A program made the position numbers and the translations under genes. From Alistipes sp. (lineage in GTDB: Bacteria; Bacteroidota; Bacteroidia; Bacteroidales; Rikenellaceae): a DNA stretch of 64,000 nt. The stretch covers positions 62,001 to 126,000 of the forward strand of contig JAFQRH010000019.1 in assembly GCA_017410165.1 (NCBI GenBank). Reading direction: 5' to 3'. The notes below the pieces were generated by a model. That model was given only the letters and a program-made list of their open reading frames with translations, searched no databases and was not told where the DNA came from. Numbering within the stretch: position 1 is the first letter of the stretch; each line of letters begins with the position of its first letter. This document shows, piece by piece, positions 33,458 to 42,845 of the stretch.

Positions 33458-35644
33458 ATGGGGGTGGCTTCTAAAAGATTCGCGTTTTTTGCGGCATCGG
33501 TGCTTGTGATGTCGATGTTGTGTGGTCGTGCGGCTGCACAAATCGATGCGAGCGCCATTATGCGTGCACAGCGAACTCAAAACAGCACCAACTCCATCGG
33601 CGGAATGAATCAGCAGCAGACCAATAACCCGCTTGGCGGCTACGGTCAAAATCCGTATGAGCAGGAGGGTGCCGAGGGTCAGCAGCCATCCGAAAATGCC
33701 GACTCGACAAAGAAGGAGCGCATCCGCAAACCGTTGGAGTCGTACTTCTTTACCGACTCGATTCGCGCTCTGCGCAACTTCCAGTGGAACATATCGCGCA
33801 ATAAGAACGAGGTGCAGGTGCATCCGATAGATACGACGCTCACCAAGTGGCGTTTGGACTATCCGCACTACCACCATCGCTTGGGTAACAACTCGGTTGG
33901 TGGTTTGGGTCAGGCATCGCAGGAGGTGAACTACTTCGAGCGTACCGATTCGCGCGAATTTACCTTCGCACAGCCATACGACGCCTACAACTATACGCTC
34001 GAGAACGTGCCGTTCTACAATATGAAGCACCCGTATATCTGGATGACATATTTGGAGTCGGGTCAGAAGCGTTACCGCGAGGAGCATTTCGAGATTACTG
34101 CCTCGCAAAACATATCCCCATCGACATCGGTCAGCTTGAACTATAAGGCACGTGGAGCACGAGGCAAATACGACCGCGCACGAGTCCGTAACCACAACTT
34201 CGCAGGAACGGTTGCCCACACGGGTCGTCGATACTCGGTGCACGCCGGCTATCTGAACAACCATATCGAACAGCAGGAGAATGGTGGTGTGGTAGGCGAG
34301 TGGGCCATCAGCGATACGACCTTCGAGATGCCGTCGGGTGTGCCGATGCGTCTGGCGGGTGCCGAAGCGAAGAATATCTATCGCAACAACGCCTTCTTCA
34401 TCAAGCAGTCGATTGGTATTCCGTTGCAGCGAATGACCGACCGTGACTTCTCGATGGCGGACCTCTCGGCGGTATATGTCGGCCATACGTTCGAGTATAA
34501 TGCGTGGAGCAAAATCTACTCGGATAAGTATTCGACCTACATAAACGAGCGTGGCGAACGTAATCCGGACGGAACGTATCGCCCGACACAGGGAACATAC
34601 TACGAGGATTGGCTCTACAATCCGACCGAGACGCGCGATTCGACCTACGAGCAACTGATTACCAACCGCTTCTTCGTGCAGGTGCAGCCGTGGGACCGTA
34701 ACGGTGTTGTCGGTACGATTGATGGCGGTATCGGTCTGGATAATCACACCTATTCGCAATTTACGCCGGCAGATTACGCTGCGGGTCGCCTCGGCAAGGT
34801 GAAGAAGATGGCGTGGTTTGCCTATGCGGGCATCGACGGCAAGATACGAAAGTATGTCGATTGGGGTGCCGACTTCAAGTTGTACCCTTCGGGCTATCGC
34901 GGTGGCGACTACTCGATAAATGCGCACGCCGCCTTCACGGCATTCATCAAGGGTAAGCCGTTCACACTCTCCGGCTCGTTTACCGAGTCGAGTACCTCGC
35001 CCGGCTATTGGCAGGAGCATTGGTCGTCGAACCACTACGTGTGGAATAACGACTTTGCGAAGGAGGGCGAGACGCGATTCAACGTCGCCTTTACGGTGCC
35101 GGACTACGGTATAGAACTCGGCTTTTGGCAGAGCATTCTTCGCAACAAAATCTACTATGGTCCCGATTGTCGTCCGGCGCAACACGACGGTACGGTCAGC
35201 GTGACGAGCATCTATGCGCAGAAGAATTTCCACATCAAGGGCTTGCACCTCGACCATCGTGTGTTGGTGCAACTCACCTCGAACCGCGATGTCGTGCCGT
35301 TGCCGCTCGTCTCGGCGTTCTTGTCCTACTACTACGAGTTTTGGATTAAGCGCGATGTGTTGCGAGTGCAGGTGGGTATCGACGGCCGATTCAACACGAA
35401 GTACTATGCAACGGGCTACAACCCGGCACTTTCGGTCTTCTACAATCAGAACGAGGTCGAGGTGGGCAACTATCCGTACCTCGATGCCTTTATCTCGGCA
35501 AAGTGGAAACGTATGCGAATCCTGCTCAAATACCAGCATTGGAACAAGGGCCTGTTCGGTAACGGCCAATTCTTCTCCGTTGCGAGGTATCCGCTCAACC
35601 CGGGAATGTTCAAAATCGGTATTTCGTGGGCGTTCTACGACTAA
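33458..35644 (+). CDS. Putative outer membrane porin (Porin_10 type)
   Basis: A 728-residue outer membrane protein. Signal peptide to A-A-A-Q (about residue 28), a Gln/Asn/Gly-rich linker (about 40-80), then an amphipathic beta-barrel to the end (S-W-A-F-Y-D). The stretch Y-F-F-T-D-S-I-R-A-L-R-N-F and the overall layout match the 'putative porin' family widespread in Bacteroidetes. The substrate is unknown. It follows pssA closely and precedes a lytic transglycosylase, suggesting an envelope-biogenesis operon. Confidence 0.85.
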   Translation: MGVASKRFAFFAASVLVMSMLCGRAAAQIDASAIMRAQRTQNSTNSIGGMNQQQTNNPLGGYGQNPYEQEGAEGQQPSENADSTKKERIRKPLESYFFTDSIRALRNFQWNISRNKNEVQVHPIDTTLTKWRLDYPHYHHRLGNNSVGGLGQASQEVNYFERTDSREFTFAQPYDAYNYTLENVPFYNMKHPYIWMTYLESGQKRYREEHFEITASQNISPSTSVSLNYKARGARGKYDRARVRNHNFAGTVAHTGRRYSVHAGYLNNHIEQQENGGVVGEWAISDTTFEMPSGVPMRLAGAEAKNIYRNNAFFIKQSIGIPLQRMTDRDFSMADLSAVYVGHTFEYNAWSKIYSDKYSTYINERGERNPDGTYRPTQGTYYEDWLYNPTETRDSTYEQLITNRFFVQVQPWDRNGVVGTIDGGIGLDNHTYSQFTPADYAAGRLGKVKKMAWFAYAGIDGKIRKYVDWGADFKLYPSGYRGGDYSINAHAAFTAFIKGKPFTLSGSFTESSTSPGYWQEHWSSNHYVWNNDFAKEGETRFNVAFTVPDYGIELGFWQSILRNKIYYGPDCRPAQHDGTVSVTSIYAQKNFHIKGLHLDHRVLVQLTSNRDVVPLPLVSAFLSYYYEFWIKRDVLRVQVGIDGRFNTKYYATGYNPALSVFYNQNEVEVGNYPYLDAFISAKWKRMRILLKYQHWNKGLFGNGQFFSVARYPLNPGMFKIGISWAFYD

Positions 35645-35768
35645 CCGTTGTGTGGCGTGTCACATTGCGAGCCATTCGTGCCACATTGCAAGCCGCTAAA
35701 CCAAACTGCCGCCTGTGGCCGATGACTGCCATAGATTAAGTAAGAGAGAAAACCAATACGAAAATATA

Positions 35769-36482
35769 TTGAAGAGCAAACTGAAAATACTCCTTGCGCC
35801 GATATTGTTTTTGACGGTAGCCGTTACGTTGGTGTTGGCGATTCCGCTGCCTAACGCCAAGCGTGTGGCAGAGGTGCCGGTGCAGAAGGAGTCGCAACCG
35901 GATGGGTTGCTTGCCGAGGGCGAGTATCTGTTTTCGCCGTACGATAAGATGTTTCGCCGCATTTGCCGTCGCCATAACGTCGATTGGGTCTTGATGTCGG
36001 CCATCGCATACGGCGAGAGCAATTTCCGCCACGATGCCGTCTCGCCACGAGGCGCAGTGGGGTTGATGCAGGTGATGCCGCGTATCGCACGCAGTTTTGG
36101 TGTCGAGCGCGAGATGTTGTTCGACCCCGAGACGAATATCGACGTTGCAGCGCGTCTGTTCAAGTCGATGGAGAAGATTTTGCGTCTGCCTTCGTCGGTC
36201 TCGAAACGCGACCGTATGGCGATGACGCTTGCAAGTTATAATTGCGGTTGTTCGCATATCCTCGATGCGCGTTCGCTTGCCGAGTACTATGGCGACGATG
36301 CCGATTCGTGGGAGGTGGTAACCGAGTATTTGGCGTTGCTCTCCGAGGAGGAGTTTTCGACTCACGAGGTGGTCGATTATGGCGAGTTCATCGAGTCGGA
36401 TGTGACGATTGCCTACGTGAATAAGGTGTTGCGTCGCTACGACCGCTATCGCGATATCAAAAAGAACCGTAAGCGTGTGTAG
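35769..36482 (+). CDS. Lytic transglycosylase with SLT domain
   Basis: Cleaves peptidoglycan glycan strands non-hydrolytically. N-terminal hydrophobic segment (about 5-25) as membrane anchor or signal; SLT domain with catalytic Glu83 in Y-G-E-S-N-F, then G-A-V-G-L-M-Q-V-M-P and A-S-Y-N-C-G. It resembles the catalytic module of MltF without the solute-binding part. The start is uncertain: a GTG at 35715 opens the frame, but a TTG at 35769 places the basic residues K-S-K-L-K directly before the hydrophobic segment, and I prefer it. The gene ends just before a bidirectional hairpin. Confidence 0.85.
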   Translation: MKSKLKILLAPILFLTVAVTLVLAIPLPNAKRVAEVPVQKESQPDGLLAEGEYLFSPYDKMFRRICRRHNVDWVLMSAIAYGESNFRHDAVSPRGAVGLMQVMPRIARSFGVEREMLFDPETNIDVAARLFKSMEKILRLPSSVSKRDRMAMTLASYNCGCSHILDARSLAEYYGDDADSWEVVTEYLALLSEEEFSTHEVVDYGEFIESDVTIAYVNKVLRRYDRYRDIKKNRKRV

Positions 36483-36517
36483 CACACTCGTTTGCCGGCA
36501 GTAAAACGGGGAAGCCG

Positions 36518-36561
36518 TCTAACAAAAAGGGCGTGTCTAAAAAAACTTGTTAGACACGCCC
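36518..36561. terminator. Bidirectional terminator, copy 2 of the dispersed repeat
   Basis: Perfect 12-bp stem (36529-36540 with 36550-36561) between convergent genes. It matches 42-86 in stem, loop and left flank with one small difference in the loop. Confidence 0.75.
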
Positions 36562-36612
36562 ATATGTTTATCTGTCAACTCCTATATTATATATATGTGT
36601 GGCGCACGTGTG

Positions 36613-38043
36613 CTACAACTCTCCGAGCTCCTTTTTGCGTAGGCGTCGCAATTCGCGCGAGAGCAGAATGGCTGCCAGCGTAATCGAGGCGCAGTCGGCT
36701 ATCGGCATCGACATCCATACGCCCGTTGCACCCAACCATCGTGGCAGGGTCCACAACAGCGGCAATAGGAACAACATCTGGCGAGTCATCGAGACGAATA
36801 TTGCGAGTTTCGCGTGGCCGATATATTGGAAGAATGCGCCCGCCACAATCTGAAAACCGATAAGCGGGAATAGCATTACGATAATGCGCATACCCTGCGT
36901 TGCGGCGGCAATCATCTGCAACTCGTCGCCACCGCGCGATGAATCGACAAACGCACGCGCAATCGCCTCCGGCATCGTCTGGCACATCAGGAAGCCGAGC
37001 GTCGAGATGGCCATTCCGCACGCAATGGTGGTAAAGAGTGCGCGTCGTACGCGGTCGTAGTGCTTGGCTCCGTAGTTGAAACCGACAATCGGCTGCATAC
37101 CCTGATTCAATCCCTGGATGACCATAATGAGCAGCATCACCACACGGTTGACGATGCCGTACGCACCGACATATATGTCGCCCTGCCGCCCTGCGCTCTG
37201 CACCACGTCGTGCAGACCCGTTCCGCCATAGCGCAGCAGTGCCGAATTGACAAACGCTGTGACTATCGAGGCGCAGATATTGACCATAAACGGTGCAAGG
37301 CCGATGGATATGATGGCGATGATAATCTTCTTGTCGAAGCGGAATGCCTGCCGACGAAAACGCACAAAACTACTCTTCGAGCAGAAGTGCGAGAAGGTAA
37401 TCAGGAAGGCGATGGCTTGCGAGATGACCGTAGCCCACGCCGAGCCCTTGATGCCCCACCCGAATTTGAAGATGAACAGCGGGTTGAGGATAAGGTTGAT
37501 GCCGACGGCGGTCAGGATGATGCGCATCGACTTTTGTGGATAGCCCGATGCACGAATCTGCTCGTTAAGACCCAAGTACATATGCTGCGTCATATTTCCG
37601 AGCAGGATGATTTTCATAAAGTCGCGTGCGTATTGCAGTGTTTCTGGCGAGGCGTTGCCTCCGCTGAACAGTATCAAAATAGGGTCGAGGAAGGTGAGCA
37701 TAACGACCATCAACACCAGACCCAACACGAGGTTGAGCATCACGGCATTTGCCAACGTCTTTTCGGCTGCGAGCATATTGCCCTCGCCCAAGCGTATCGA
37801 CATACGTGCCGCCGCGCCCACGCCGACCATCGCTCCGAATGCCGAGGCGATATTCATAATCGGCATCGTGATAGCCATACCCGCAATGGCGGCTCCGCCC
37901 ACACCGTGACCGACAAAGATACTGTCGATGATGTGGTAGAGCGACGATGAAGCCATCGCAATAATGGCAGGTGCCGCATAGCGGAACAACAGTTTGCCGA
38001 TGTTGTCCGTGCCGAGTGATAGTGTATTTGATCGAGTAGCCAT
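36613..38043 (-). CDS. MATE-family efflux transporter
   Basis: A 476-residue inner membrane antiporter with about 12 helices, of the MATE superfamily (multidrug/toxin extrusion). The first helix region F-R-Y-A-A-P-A-I-I-A-M and the repeated G-x-N-Q-G-M-Q-P-I-V-G-F-N-Y-G-A motif, here L-N-Q-G-M-Q-P-I-V-G-F-N-Y-G-A-K, are characteristic. Substrate unknown. The open frame continues 55 codons upstream with very basic, unlikely sequence; the ATG at 38043 follows an AGGAGG-containing purine-rich leader. It lies 80 bases after the phosphopantetheinyl transferase gene. Confidence 0.93.
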   Translation of the reverse strand: MATRSNTLSLGTDNIGKLLFRYAAPAIIAMASSSLYHIIDSIFVGHGVGGAAIAGMAITMPIMNIASAFGAMVGVGAAARMSIRLGEGNMLAAEKTLANAVMLNLVLGLVLMVVMLTFLDPILILFSGGNASPETLQYARDFMKIILLGNMTQHMYLGLNEQIRASGYPQKSMRIILTAVGINLILNPLFIFKFGWGIKGSAWATVISQAIAFLITFSHFCSKSSFVRFRRQAFRFDKKIIIAIISIGLAPFMVNICASIVTAFVNSALLRYGGTGLHDVVQSAGRQGDIYVGAYGIVNRVVMLLIMVIQGLNQGMQPIVGFNYGAKHYDRVRRALFTTIACGMAISTLGFLMCQTMPEAIARAFVDSSRGGDELQMIAAATQGMRIIVMLFPLIGFQIVAGAFFQYIGHAKLAIFVSMTRQMLFLLPLLWTLPRWLGATGVWMSMPIADCASITLAAILLSRELRRLRKKELGEL

Positions 38044-38123
38044 CTTCTTCTGTCTGCCTCCTCCCTCTCTGCTTCTCTTCGTTGTTTTACGTCTGTTTTG
38101 TTTTTTAGCCGTACGCCCGTCGC

Positions 38124-38693
38124 CTAATTGCCGAGCACGACTACGATATATTCGCCCTCGCGTTGCACGCTCATCTGCAAGTGTGCTTCGCTTGGCGTGC
38201 ATCCGCAAATCTGCCCCTCTGCCACATTGGATGAGGTGAGGAGTATGTCGCGCAGAAAATCAATCTTGCCGCGACGATAGTATTTATAGAGCGTCTCTTT
38301 GGCACACCACGCAGCCGCGAGAAAGTCGGCGTGCGAGTCCAACGCTCGCTCCTCGTCGGTCAGGTAGCGCGATGCTACACGCTCGAAGTTGCGTCCCGTG
38401 TGTTCGATGTCGATGGCACACGGTGCGTCGCTGATGATGACCGCCACCATATCCTTCGAGTGTGATATGCCGATGTGTTGCTCCGAGTGTTCGATGATTG
38501 GCGCACCCCACTCATCGTAACCGATGCGGACGCCCTCTCCGAGCTGCTTGCGCACCATTGCCCGCCACGATAGAAACTCCGTGCGACGATGTGCTGCGCC
38601 CAACGTCTCCGCCTCACGAAAATCCTGCTCGCTGCACCATCTCTCGATGGTGCGCTCGTCGGCTAGTGGCGATATGAGTATCGTGCTACTCAT
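38124..38693 (-). CDS. 4'-phosphopantetheinyl transferase superfamily protein
   Basis: Transfers the phosphopantetheine arm of CoA to a carrier protein. The two magnesium-site signatures are present: A-I-D-I-E with Asp95 and Glu97, and W-C-A-K-E-T-L-Y-K at 129-137. At 189 residues it is the Sfp/Gsp-like size, half-repeat fold. The carrier protein it serves is not visible nearby. Its start overlaps the end of gldE by 8 bases, so translation is likely coupled. Confidence 0.88.
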   Translation of the reverse strand: MSSTILISPLADERTIERWCSEQDFREAETLGAAHRRTEFLSWRAMVRKQLGEGVRIGYDEWGAPIIEHSEQHIGISHSKDMVAVIISDAPCAIDIEHTGRNFERVASRYLTDEERALDSHADFLAAAWCAKETLYKYYRRGKIDFLRDILLTSSNVAEGQICGCTPSEAHLQMSVQREGEYIVVVLGN

Positions 38694-39966
38694 TTGTCGG
38701 CAGGATGATTTTTATCTTGTCGATTCTGTGTCCCTCGATTGCCGTTACGATGAAACGCACGTTGTGCGAGGTGAGTTCGTCGCCCTTGCGCAGGAAGTTG
38801 CGGTTGAGCTCCAACAGCAGACCCGCAATGGTCTCGGCGCGACCCTGCACATCCTCGAAGAGCTCGTCGTCGAGTTGCAGTACGCGCAACATATCGACGA
38901 TGTGGGTCTTGCCCTCGAATAGGTACGTATGCTCGTTGAGGCGTTGGTAGAACGACTGTTCGACGTCGCTCTCGTCCGAAATTTCGCCCACAACCTCCTC
39001 CAAAATATCCTCCAACGTCAGCAGACCCTGCGTTGCGCCGTACTCATCGACGACGACCGCCATATGAATCTTGTCGGTGCGGAAATCGTCGAGCATCGAG
39101 TTAATCTTCTTGTGCATCGGAACGATATACGGCTCACGAATCAGCCCCTGCCACCCGAAATCGTCGCTACGATTGACGTGTTGCAACAGGTCTTTGACGA
39201 AGAGCATACCCTTAATGTTGTCGATACTCTCCGCATATACGGGCAGGCGCGAATAGCCCGAGTCGATGATGATGCGCTTGACCTCCTCGAACGACATTGT
39301 CTGCTCGACGGCGACGATATCCATTCGCGGACGCATAATCTCCTCGACCTCGCGCGATGCGAAATTGACGATGCCCGACAGAATCTTCTGCTCCTCGGTC
39401 GAGGAGGCGGTTGTCATATCGACGGCATCGGCCAAATCCTCAATCGAGATATCGTTGTTGCGTTGCGCCAATCGCTCGCCGATACGGTTGCTCGTGCGGA
39501 CCAAGACATACGAAAGCGGATAGACCAACCATCGCAACACTATCAGCGGTTGTGCAAAAGCGGTTGCGACCGCATAGTTAGCACCCTGCGCAAAGACCTT
39601 TGGCAGAATCTCGCCAAAGAGCAGGAGCAGGAAGGTCACGAGTACGCCCGTAAAGAGGAACTCGAAGCGTTGGAAACAAAACATCGAGTCGATGATGTCG
39701 GTCGCAAGGACGACAATTCCGATATTTACCAAATTATTCACGACGAGAATCGTGGCGAGCAGCATATCCGGCTCTTCGAGCAGGCGCACTGCCGATTCGC
39801 TTTGCATCGAGCCCGCACGTTTCAGGCGTCGAAGGTCGGCAGGCAGCAACGAGAAGAATGCCACCTCCGATGACGACATCATAGCCGACATCATAAGAAG
39901 CAAAACCTCTGCCGCCATCTTAAACGCTACGATTGGCGTGAATCCGAGATAAGTTACAAAATCCAT
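38686..39966 (-). CDS. gldE: GldE-like CNNM/CorC-family membrane protein
   Basis: A 426-residue protein with an N-terminal DUF21/CNNM membrane domain (helices within about 1-150, M-M-S-S-S-E-V-A-F-F-S), a CBS pair (about 200-320: R-P-R-M-D-I-V-A-V, S-R-L-P-V-Y-A-E-S-I-D-N-I-K-G) and a C-terminal CorC_HlyC transporter-associated domain. In Bacteroidetes this architecture is named GldE, a gliding-motility-associated protein, but it is also kept in non-gliding gut species, where an ion-transport role is likely. It lies 12 bases after ftsZ. Confidence 0.85.
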   Translation of the reverse strand: MDFVTYLGFTPIVAFKMAAEVLLLMMSAMMSSSEVAFFSLLPADLRRLKRAGSMQSESAVRLLEEPDMLLATILVVNNLVNIGIVVLATDIIDSMFCFQRFEFLFTGVLVTFLLLLFGEILPKVFAQGANYAVATAFAQPLIVLRWLVYPLSYVLVRTSNRIGERLAQRNNDISIEDLADAVDMTTASSTEEQKILSGIVNFASREVEEIMRPRMDIVAVEQTMSFEEVKRIIIDSGYSRLPVYAESIDNIKGMLFVKDLLQHVNRSDDFGWQGLIREPYIVPMHKKINSMLDDFRTDKIHMAVVVDEYGATQGLLTLEDILEEVVGEISDESDVEQSFYQRLNEHTYLFEGKTHIVDMLRVLQLDDELFEDVQGRAETIAGLLLELNRNFLRKGDELTSHNVRFIVTAIEGHRIDKIKIILPTNE

Positions 39967-39978
39967 CGCACGCCCCGA

Positions 39979-41349
39979 TTAAAACAATTTAAGCGATGCA
40001 TCTGTTGCATCGGTTTGAGGTGTCTGCGCATCCGTCTCCTCCTCTTTGCCCGTAGCACGCTTGCCTTTGCCCGATATTTGGGTTATGAATTCGACCTTGC
40101 GCGTGACGTATGCAGGCACGCTCTTGCGGTGTTGTACTTCCGAATAGACGCGTGTCGATTTGCTGATGATGCTCGGCATCGTGCGTGACGGCTCCGGTTT
40201 GAGCGGGCTTATGGTCGGTTTCTGTGGTTGCGGCTTCGGCAAGACGATAGTCGGCTTCGGTGGTTGTACGTCCGCTGGCTCGGGTTGTGGTGCGATAATT
40301 GGCTCTGCCGGTTGCTTTGGCGTGAGTGCCTCGCTGTAATACTCCGAAGGGAAACCCGTTACGACGATAATTACCTCCAACTTGTCGCCCAACTCGGGCT
40401 TGACGCTCGTACCCCAGATGATGTTTGCACGCTGTATGCGACCATCCTCATCCTTCTCGGATGCGAACTCCTGCACGCGCTCCAAGGCGCGATTAACCTC
40501 ACCGATGGTGAGCATATCGGACGACGCGGTTGCGAAGTTTATCAGCACGTTCTTGGCTCCGGCGATGGATGCACCACCGAAGAGCGGCGACGAGAGCGAA
40601 GCATCGACAGCATCCGCTGCTCGATTGTCGCCCGACATTGCCGAGACACCCATCACAGCACAGCCGCTGTTGCGCATCACTTTGCAGACATCGGCGAAAT
40701 CGACGCTGACCAGATTGCTCTTCGTCATCACGATTTCGGCAATGCCCTTGGCTGCAAATGCCACGATATCGTTTGCTTTGTTGAACGCCTCCTCGACCGA
40801 GAGCGAGCCGTAGAGCTCGATAATCGACTCGTTGCTCAATACGATGAGCGAATCGACCCACTCGCGCAACTGCTCGACACCTGCCTGCGCCTGCGCCATA
40901 CGTTGCGGACCCTCGATGAGCGGTGGCATAGTGACGATGGCAACCGTCAGAATACCCATCTCGTGAGCCAATCGTGCGATGATTGGCGAGGCACCCGTAC
41001 CCGTACCGCCACCCATACCGGCAGCGATGAAGAGCATCTTCGTATTGTGCGACTCCAAATAGAGCCGTATGTCGTCGAGCGACGACTTTGTCTTGCGCGC
41101 ACCCTCCTCGGCAGCGTTACCTGCTCCGAGGCCGTCGCCCAAGCATATCTTCTGCGAATCGGGTAGCGGACTCTTTTTGAGGGCTTTGGCGTCGGTGTTG
41201 CAAACCACGAGGTTCACACCGTTGATGCCCATCTCCCACATATGATCCACAGCGTTGCCACCCGCACCGCCTACACCTGCCACCATTATCAGTGCAGGGA
41301 TGCCCGACATTTCGGGCATATCGTCCATTATATTATCCAACTCTCCCAT
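39979..41349 (-). CDS. ftsZ: Cell division protein FtsZ
   Basis: Tubulin-like GTPase forming the Z ring. N-terminal G-V-G-G-A-G-G-N-A-V, tubulin signature G-G-G-T-G-T-G-A at 113-120, T7 region N-x-D-F-A-D. After the GTPase core (to about 320) comes a proline-rich linker (about 340-400), then a VPAYVTRKV peptide resembling the usual conserved C-terminal FtsA-binding tail. Unusually, about 40 charged residues follow that peptide. Length 456. It lies 3 bases after ftsA. Confidence 0.97.
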   Translation of the reverse strand: MGELDNIMDDMPEMSGIPALIMVAGVGGAGGNAVDHMWEMGINGVNLVVCNTDAKALKKSPLPDSQKICLGDGLGAGNAAEEGARKTKSSLDDIRLYLESHNTKMLFIAAGMGGGTGTGASPIIARLAHEMGILTVAIVTMPPLIEGPQRMAQAQAGVEQLREWVDSLIVLSNESIIELYGSLSVEEAFNKANDIVAFAAKGIAEIVMTKSNLVSVDFADVCKVMRNSGCAVMGVSAMSGDNRAADAVDASLSSPLFGGASIAGAKNVLINFATASSDMLTIGEVNRALERVQEFASEKDEDGRIQRANIIWGTSVKPELGDKLEVIIVVTGFPSEYYSEALTPKQPAEPIIAPQPEPADVQPPKPTIVLPKPQPQKPTISPLKPEPSRTMPSIISKSTRVYSEVQHRKSVPAYVTRKVEFITQISGKGKRATGKEEETDAQTPQTDATDASLKLF

Positions 41350-41352
41350 ATC

Positions 41353-42837
41353 TTACAATACATCATCTTTGTCATTACCCAACACTGCATCCAACAACTT
41401 GGATATATTCTTTATAAAACCGCCGCGCTTTGGCTCCTTCTTTGGCTCCTTCTTTGGCTCCGATTTCTGCTCCGACTCCGACGTCTGCGGCGGTTGCGAA
41501 GTAGTAGGAGGGGTTGTTGTGTCGCCGTTATCGTCGCTCGGTGTGCCTGTCGTGCCATCACCATTTTCCACCGCCACGTTTTGCCCCACTTTTGGCGAAA
41601 TCGGCTGTGGTGTAATTGTTGTTGGCGAGGTAGGTTGTTGTGGCGCGACAACCTTCGGGCTCAACTCGATTACGTCGCACTTACCGCGCTTTACGCCGTT
41701 GAGCATCACTGCTACGGCAGCCGATTGGAGGTAGGTGCTCACCTTCTCCTTCGTCTCGTCGGAGATGCCACTTTCGACGGTGCTCAAACGTACCGGCACA
41801 CCCGTTTCGCGACGGAACAACTCGTCAATGTTTTCGAGGACGGTCGAACCGCCCGTAAGCACCAATCCGCACGGAATCTTGGTGGACATCTTGGCGTGTT
41901 TAATCTCTGCCCACGCAAACTCTGCAATATCTTTCAGACGCGCCTCGATGATGGCTACGAGGTTGCGTTGCGGAAAATCTTTTTTCGACTGCTGGCCTGC
42001 TTTCTGGATAGGTATGGTGGCGTCGGCAGGGACCATATCTGCCACTGCCGAGCCGTATTTGCGCTTGAAGTATTCGGTGTTGCGATCCGAGATGCCGAAC
42101 GTGTGCATATCTGCGTTGATGCTCTGTGCGCCGATTGGCACCGAAGCGATATAGCGCAGTTTGCCGCCACGAACAATCGACACGTCGGTCGTGCCGCCAC
42201 CGATATCGACAATCGCTACGCCCTCGTCCTTCTCCTCATCGGTCAGCACGAGCGAAGGTAGTACGGCAGGATTGACGTAGGTGCCGAGCAGCGAAAGTCC
42301 GGCATTGTGGAATGCCATCTTGACGCGCATCAGTTGGTTTTTCTGGCAGAGTATGAACATAAACGTCGAAGAGAGGTTGCGACCAAACGAACCTATCGGG
42401 TCGGCAATCTCTTTGCTACTGTCGATGACATAGTTCTGCGGAATGCGCTCCAAAATCTCTTCGCTTGGGTCGGCGATGACGTTGTTCATTCGCTCGTGCA
42501 ACGATGCGACATCCTCCTTGGTGATGCAGTTCGAGACGTTGTCGCGCACGAAGACGTGGTCGGTGTAGTATGCGCAATGCACAAACTCGCCCGACAGACC
42601 GGCGTACGCCTCGTTGATGCGGATGTTCAGTTCGCGCTCCAACTCCTCTTTCGCAGCGCGAATTGCTGCTCCGACCGACTGCACGTTGTCAATGCGTCCC
42701 GCCACAACTCCGCCGTTGATAGGTCGGGTGACGCCATCCTCAATATTTATCGGCCCGTCGCCAATTCGCGAGCCGACCACCATTGCCACATTCGATGTTC
42801 CGATATCGACACCGACAAAATAACTCTTCTTTTCCAT
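41353..42837 (-). CDS. ftsA: Cell division protein FtsA
   Basis: Actin-like ATPase that anchors FtsZ to the membrane. G-V-D-I-G-T-S-N at the N-terminus, the SHS2 1C domain, and D-I-G-G-G-T-T-D-V-S phosphate motif are present. The C-terminus is extended (about 390-494): a Pro/Thr/Gln-rich linker, then three K-K-E-P-like repeats coded by tandem 12-base units (about 41432-41467), then a G-F-I-K-N-I-S-K-L-L-D amphipathic helix that should be the membrane-targeting sequence. Confidence 0.96.
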   Translation of the reverse strand: MEKKSYFVGVDIGTSNVAMVVGSRIGDGPINIEDGVTRPINGGVVAGRIDNVQSVGAAIRAAKEELERELNIRINEAYAGLSGEFVHCAYYTDHVFVRDNVSNCITKEDVASLHERMNNVIADPSEEILERIPQNYVIDSSKEIADPIGSFGRNLSSTFMFILCQKNQLMRVKMAFHNAGLSLLGTYVNPAVLPSLVLTDEEKDEGVAIVDIGGGTTDVSIVRGGKLRYIASVPIGAQSINADMHTFGISDRNTEYFKRKYGSAVADMVPADATIPIQKAGQQSKKDFPQRNLVAIIEARLKDIAEFAWAEIKHAKMSTKIPCGLVLTGGSTVLENIDELFRRETGVPVRLSTVESGISDETKEKVSTYLQSAAVAVMLNGVKRGKCDVIELSPKVVAPQQPTSPTTITPQPISPKVGQNVAVENGDGTTGTPSDDNGDTTTPPTTSQPPQTSESEQKSEPKKEPKKEPKRGGFIKNISKLLDAVLGNDKDDVL

Positions 42838-42845
42838 ACCTTATC

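Noticed and set aside
33386-35569. 727-codon minus-strand frame
   Set aside because: Shadow of the porin gene; the plus strand has a signal peptide and barrel pattern.
35655-35695. Imperfect direct repeat (CACATTGCGAGCC / CACATTGCAAGCC) after the porin gene
   Set aside because: Only two short copies in a small gap; no further support for function.
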